5,338 nt of DNA from Lentisphaera sp. (GTDB taxonomy: Bacteria > Verrucomicrobiota > Lentisphaeria > Victivallales > GWF2-50-93), in assembly GCA_020721745.1 (NCBI GenBank), contig DYMC01000166.1, positions 1 through 5,338 of the forward strand, read 5' to 3'. Position 1 is the stretch's first letter; each line of letters starts with the position of its first letter. The notes beneath the pieces are model-generated. The model searched no databases and was not told where the DNA came from. It worked only from the letters and a program-made list of their open reading frames with translations. Below, one piece after another: positions 4,619-5,338 of this stretch. A program made the translations under genes and the position numbers.

Positions 4619-5244
4619 TGGTTTATGCTTAGATTGTTTTCTTTCATTATTTTCTTCATGCAATCGTTGCAGATTCCGTGTGTAAATTTTGCATCGGAAT
4701 GTTTTTCGATGTAGGATTCGATCTGTTCCCAATAGTCGTCATCGGTCCGGATTTTCTTGCAATACATGCATATGGGAATTAGTCCTTCGAGTGTCTTTAT
4801 CGTATCTAGTGCCAAGTTGAGTTCTGCGATTTTCGCAGAAAGTGTGTGCTGGAGTTCGAGTGTTCGTCTGCCGATGTCCACTCTGCATTTGAGCTCCGCG
4901 CTGTCGAATGGTTTTTGGATGTAGTCGTTTGCGCCGGCCTCGAGGCCCTCGACGATCTGATTCTTTTCGGTCCTGGCGCTGAGTATGATTATGTAGCGCC
5001 CCGGAGATGGGTCGCTGTGCCTGATCTCTTTGATCAGCTCAAGTCCATTCATCTCCGGCATCATCCAGTCGGTCAGTATCAACATAGGGGGTTCATCTCC
5101 GGAGAGGTGTTTGAGCGCCTCTTTGCCGTTTGATGCCATAAGAGGATGGTATCCCCACTTTTCCATGAGGGCGGAAAGGATATAGGACATGGTTTTGTTG
5201 TCCTCGACACATAGCACTTTCATGTTCTTGTCTTTTGTCTCCAT
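4555..5244 (-). CDS. Response regulator with C-terminal CxxC/HGICxxC domain
   Basis: A 229-residue cytoplasmic regulator. Residues 8-125 are a CheY-like receiver: Glu14/Asp15, phospho-acceptor Asp59 in TDWMMP, Ser89 and Lys111. A likely coiled coil (about 127-155) follows. Residues 154-200 hold LIPICMYCKKIR..DYW..IESYIEKHSDAKFTHGICNDC, a small cysteine-containing module known at the end of many bacterial receiver and sensor proteins. Cys159/162 and Cys192/195 with His189 suggest metal binding; its biochemical role is not established. There is no DNA-binding or enzymatic domain, so output is probably through protein contact. The last 21 residues (from His209, including EPIAKLP) are encoded by the palindromic element at 4514-4618, which also provides the TAG stop; this tail is probably an acquired extension. 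The first ATG is chosen because AAGGG lies five bases before it; Met8 is a weaker alternative. First gene of the visible - strand cluster. The partner kinase is not in the window. Confidence 0.92.
   Translation of the reverse strand: METKDKNMKVLCVEDNKTMSYILSALMEKWGYHPLMASNGKEALKHLSGDEPPMLILTDWMMPEMNGLELIKEIRHSDPSPGRYIIILSARTEKNQIVEGLEAGANDYIQKPFDSAELKCRVDIGRRTLELQHTLSAKIAELNLALDTIKTLEGLIPICMYCKKIRTDDDYWEQIESYIEKHSDAKFTHGICNDCMKKIMKENNLSINHEPIAKLPLERRSYDRHKSQP
4822..4840. repeat. Iterated palindrome, copy 6 (TTCTGCGATTTTCGCAGAA)
   Basis: The longest copy, with eight-base perfect arms around TTT. In the response regulator gene it reads on the - strand as Ala137-Lys-Ile-Ala140 (GCG AAA ATC GCA) within the coiled coil. 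Confidence 0.7.
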
Positions 5245-5249
5245 GTTTT

Positions 5250-5254
5250 CCCTT
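5250..5254 (-). promoter_or_regulatory. Ribosome binding site of the response regulator gene
   Basis: AAGGG on the - strand, five bases before the ATG at 5244-5242. No clear -35/-10 pair is seen in 5255-5338. Confidence 0.55.
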
Positions 5255-5282
5255 GGATCAGAGGTCGGTTCTTTTGGTTTAT

Positions 5283-5298
5283 TGAGCCAATTGCAAAA
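5283..5298 (+). repeat. Copy of the dispersed repeat arm, right edge
   Basis: TGAGCCAATTGCAAAA is identical to the first 16 bases of the left arm of the element at 4514. The following bases (5299-5338) differ, are GC-rich and contain two TTGCCG copies (5312-5317, 5331-5336) and a small AAGCG/CGCTT dyad (5322-5332). They may be the inner part of a second element whose other arm lies beyond the window. Confidence 0.75.
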
Positions 5299-5338
5299 CT
5301 CCGGACGCGCCTTGCCGAGCGAAGCGACGCTTGCCGCA

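Overview
The window carries four protein-coding genes. One is on the + strand: an iron-containing alcohol dehydrogenase, 176-1348. Three are co-directional on the - strand, read from right to left: a response regulator with a cysteine-motif C-terminal domain (5244-4555), a type IV prepilin-like protein with a LamG-like domain (4498-3428), and a long receiver/Ser-Thr-kinase protein with a membrane segment and two zinc ribbons (3354-1462). The dehydrogenase and the kinase converge on a structured 113-base gap. No rRNA, tRNA, CRISPR array or transposase gene is visible.

The best guess for the organism is a member of the PVC bacteria, most likely Lentisphaerota. This is inferred from the prepilin leader, which has FTLVE preceded by a non-glycine residue and is joined to a LamG-like domain, a protein type strongly expanded in that phylum. 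The abundance of palindromic intergenic elements fits but proves nothing. No marker gene confirms it.

The - strand cluster reads as a signalling and surface module. There are two receiver-domain proteins and a surface or pseudopilin-like protein, but no histidine kinase and no classical DNA-binding output domain. The spacings are 56 and 73 bases, so cotranscription is plausible. A functional link between the prepilin and the regulators is inference from order only.

The most unusual content is non-coding structure. (1) A 105-base element at 4514-4618 has perfect 24-base inverted arms and two internal hairpins. The upstream regulator runs into it, so the element encodes the regulator's last 21 residues and its stop codon; partial arm copies occur near both window ends. 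(2) A second element of the same layout but different sequence sits at 1398-1472 and overlaps the kinase stop codon. A hairpin overlaps the dehydrogenase stop codon in the same way. (3) A short palindrome, GCGAAAATCGC or a close variant, occurs six times, always inside genes and always in the same codon phase. (4) A 16-base perfect inverted repeat, each arm itself nearly palindromic, lies just upstream of the dehydrogenase ribosome binding site. (5) All four genes end in TAG.
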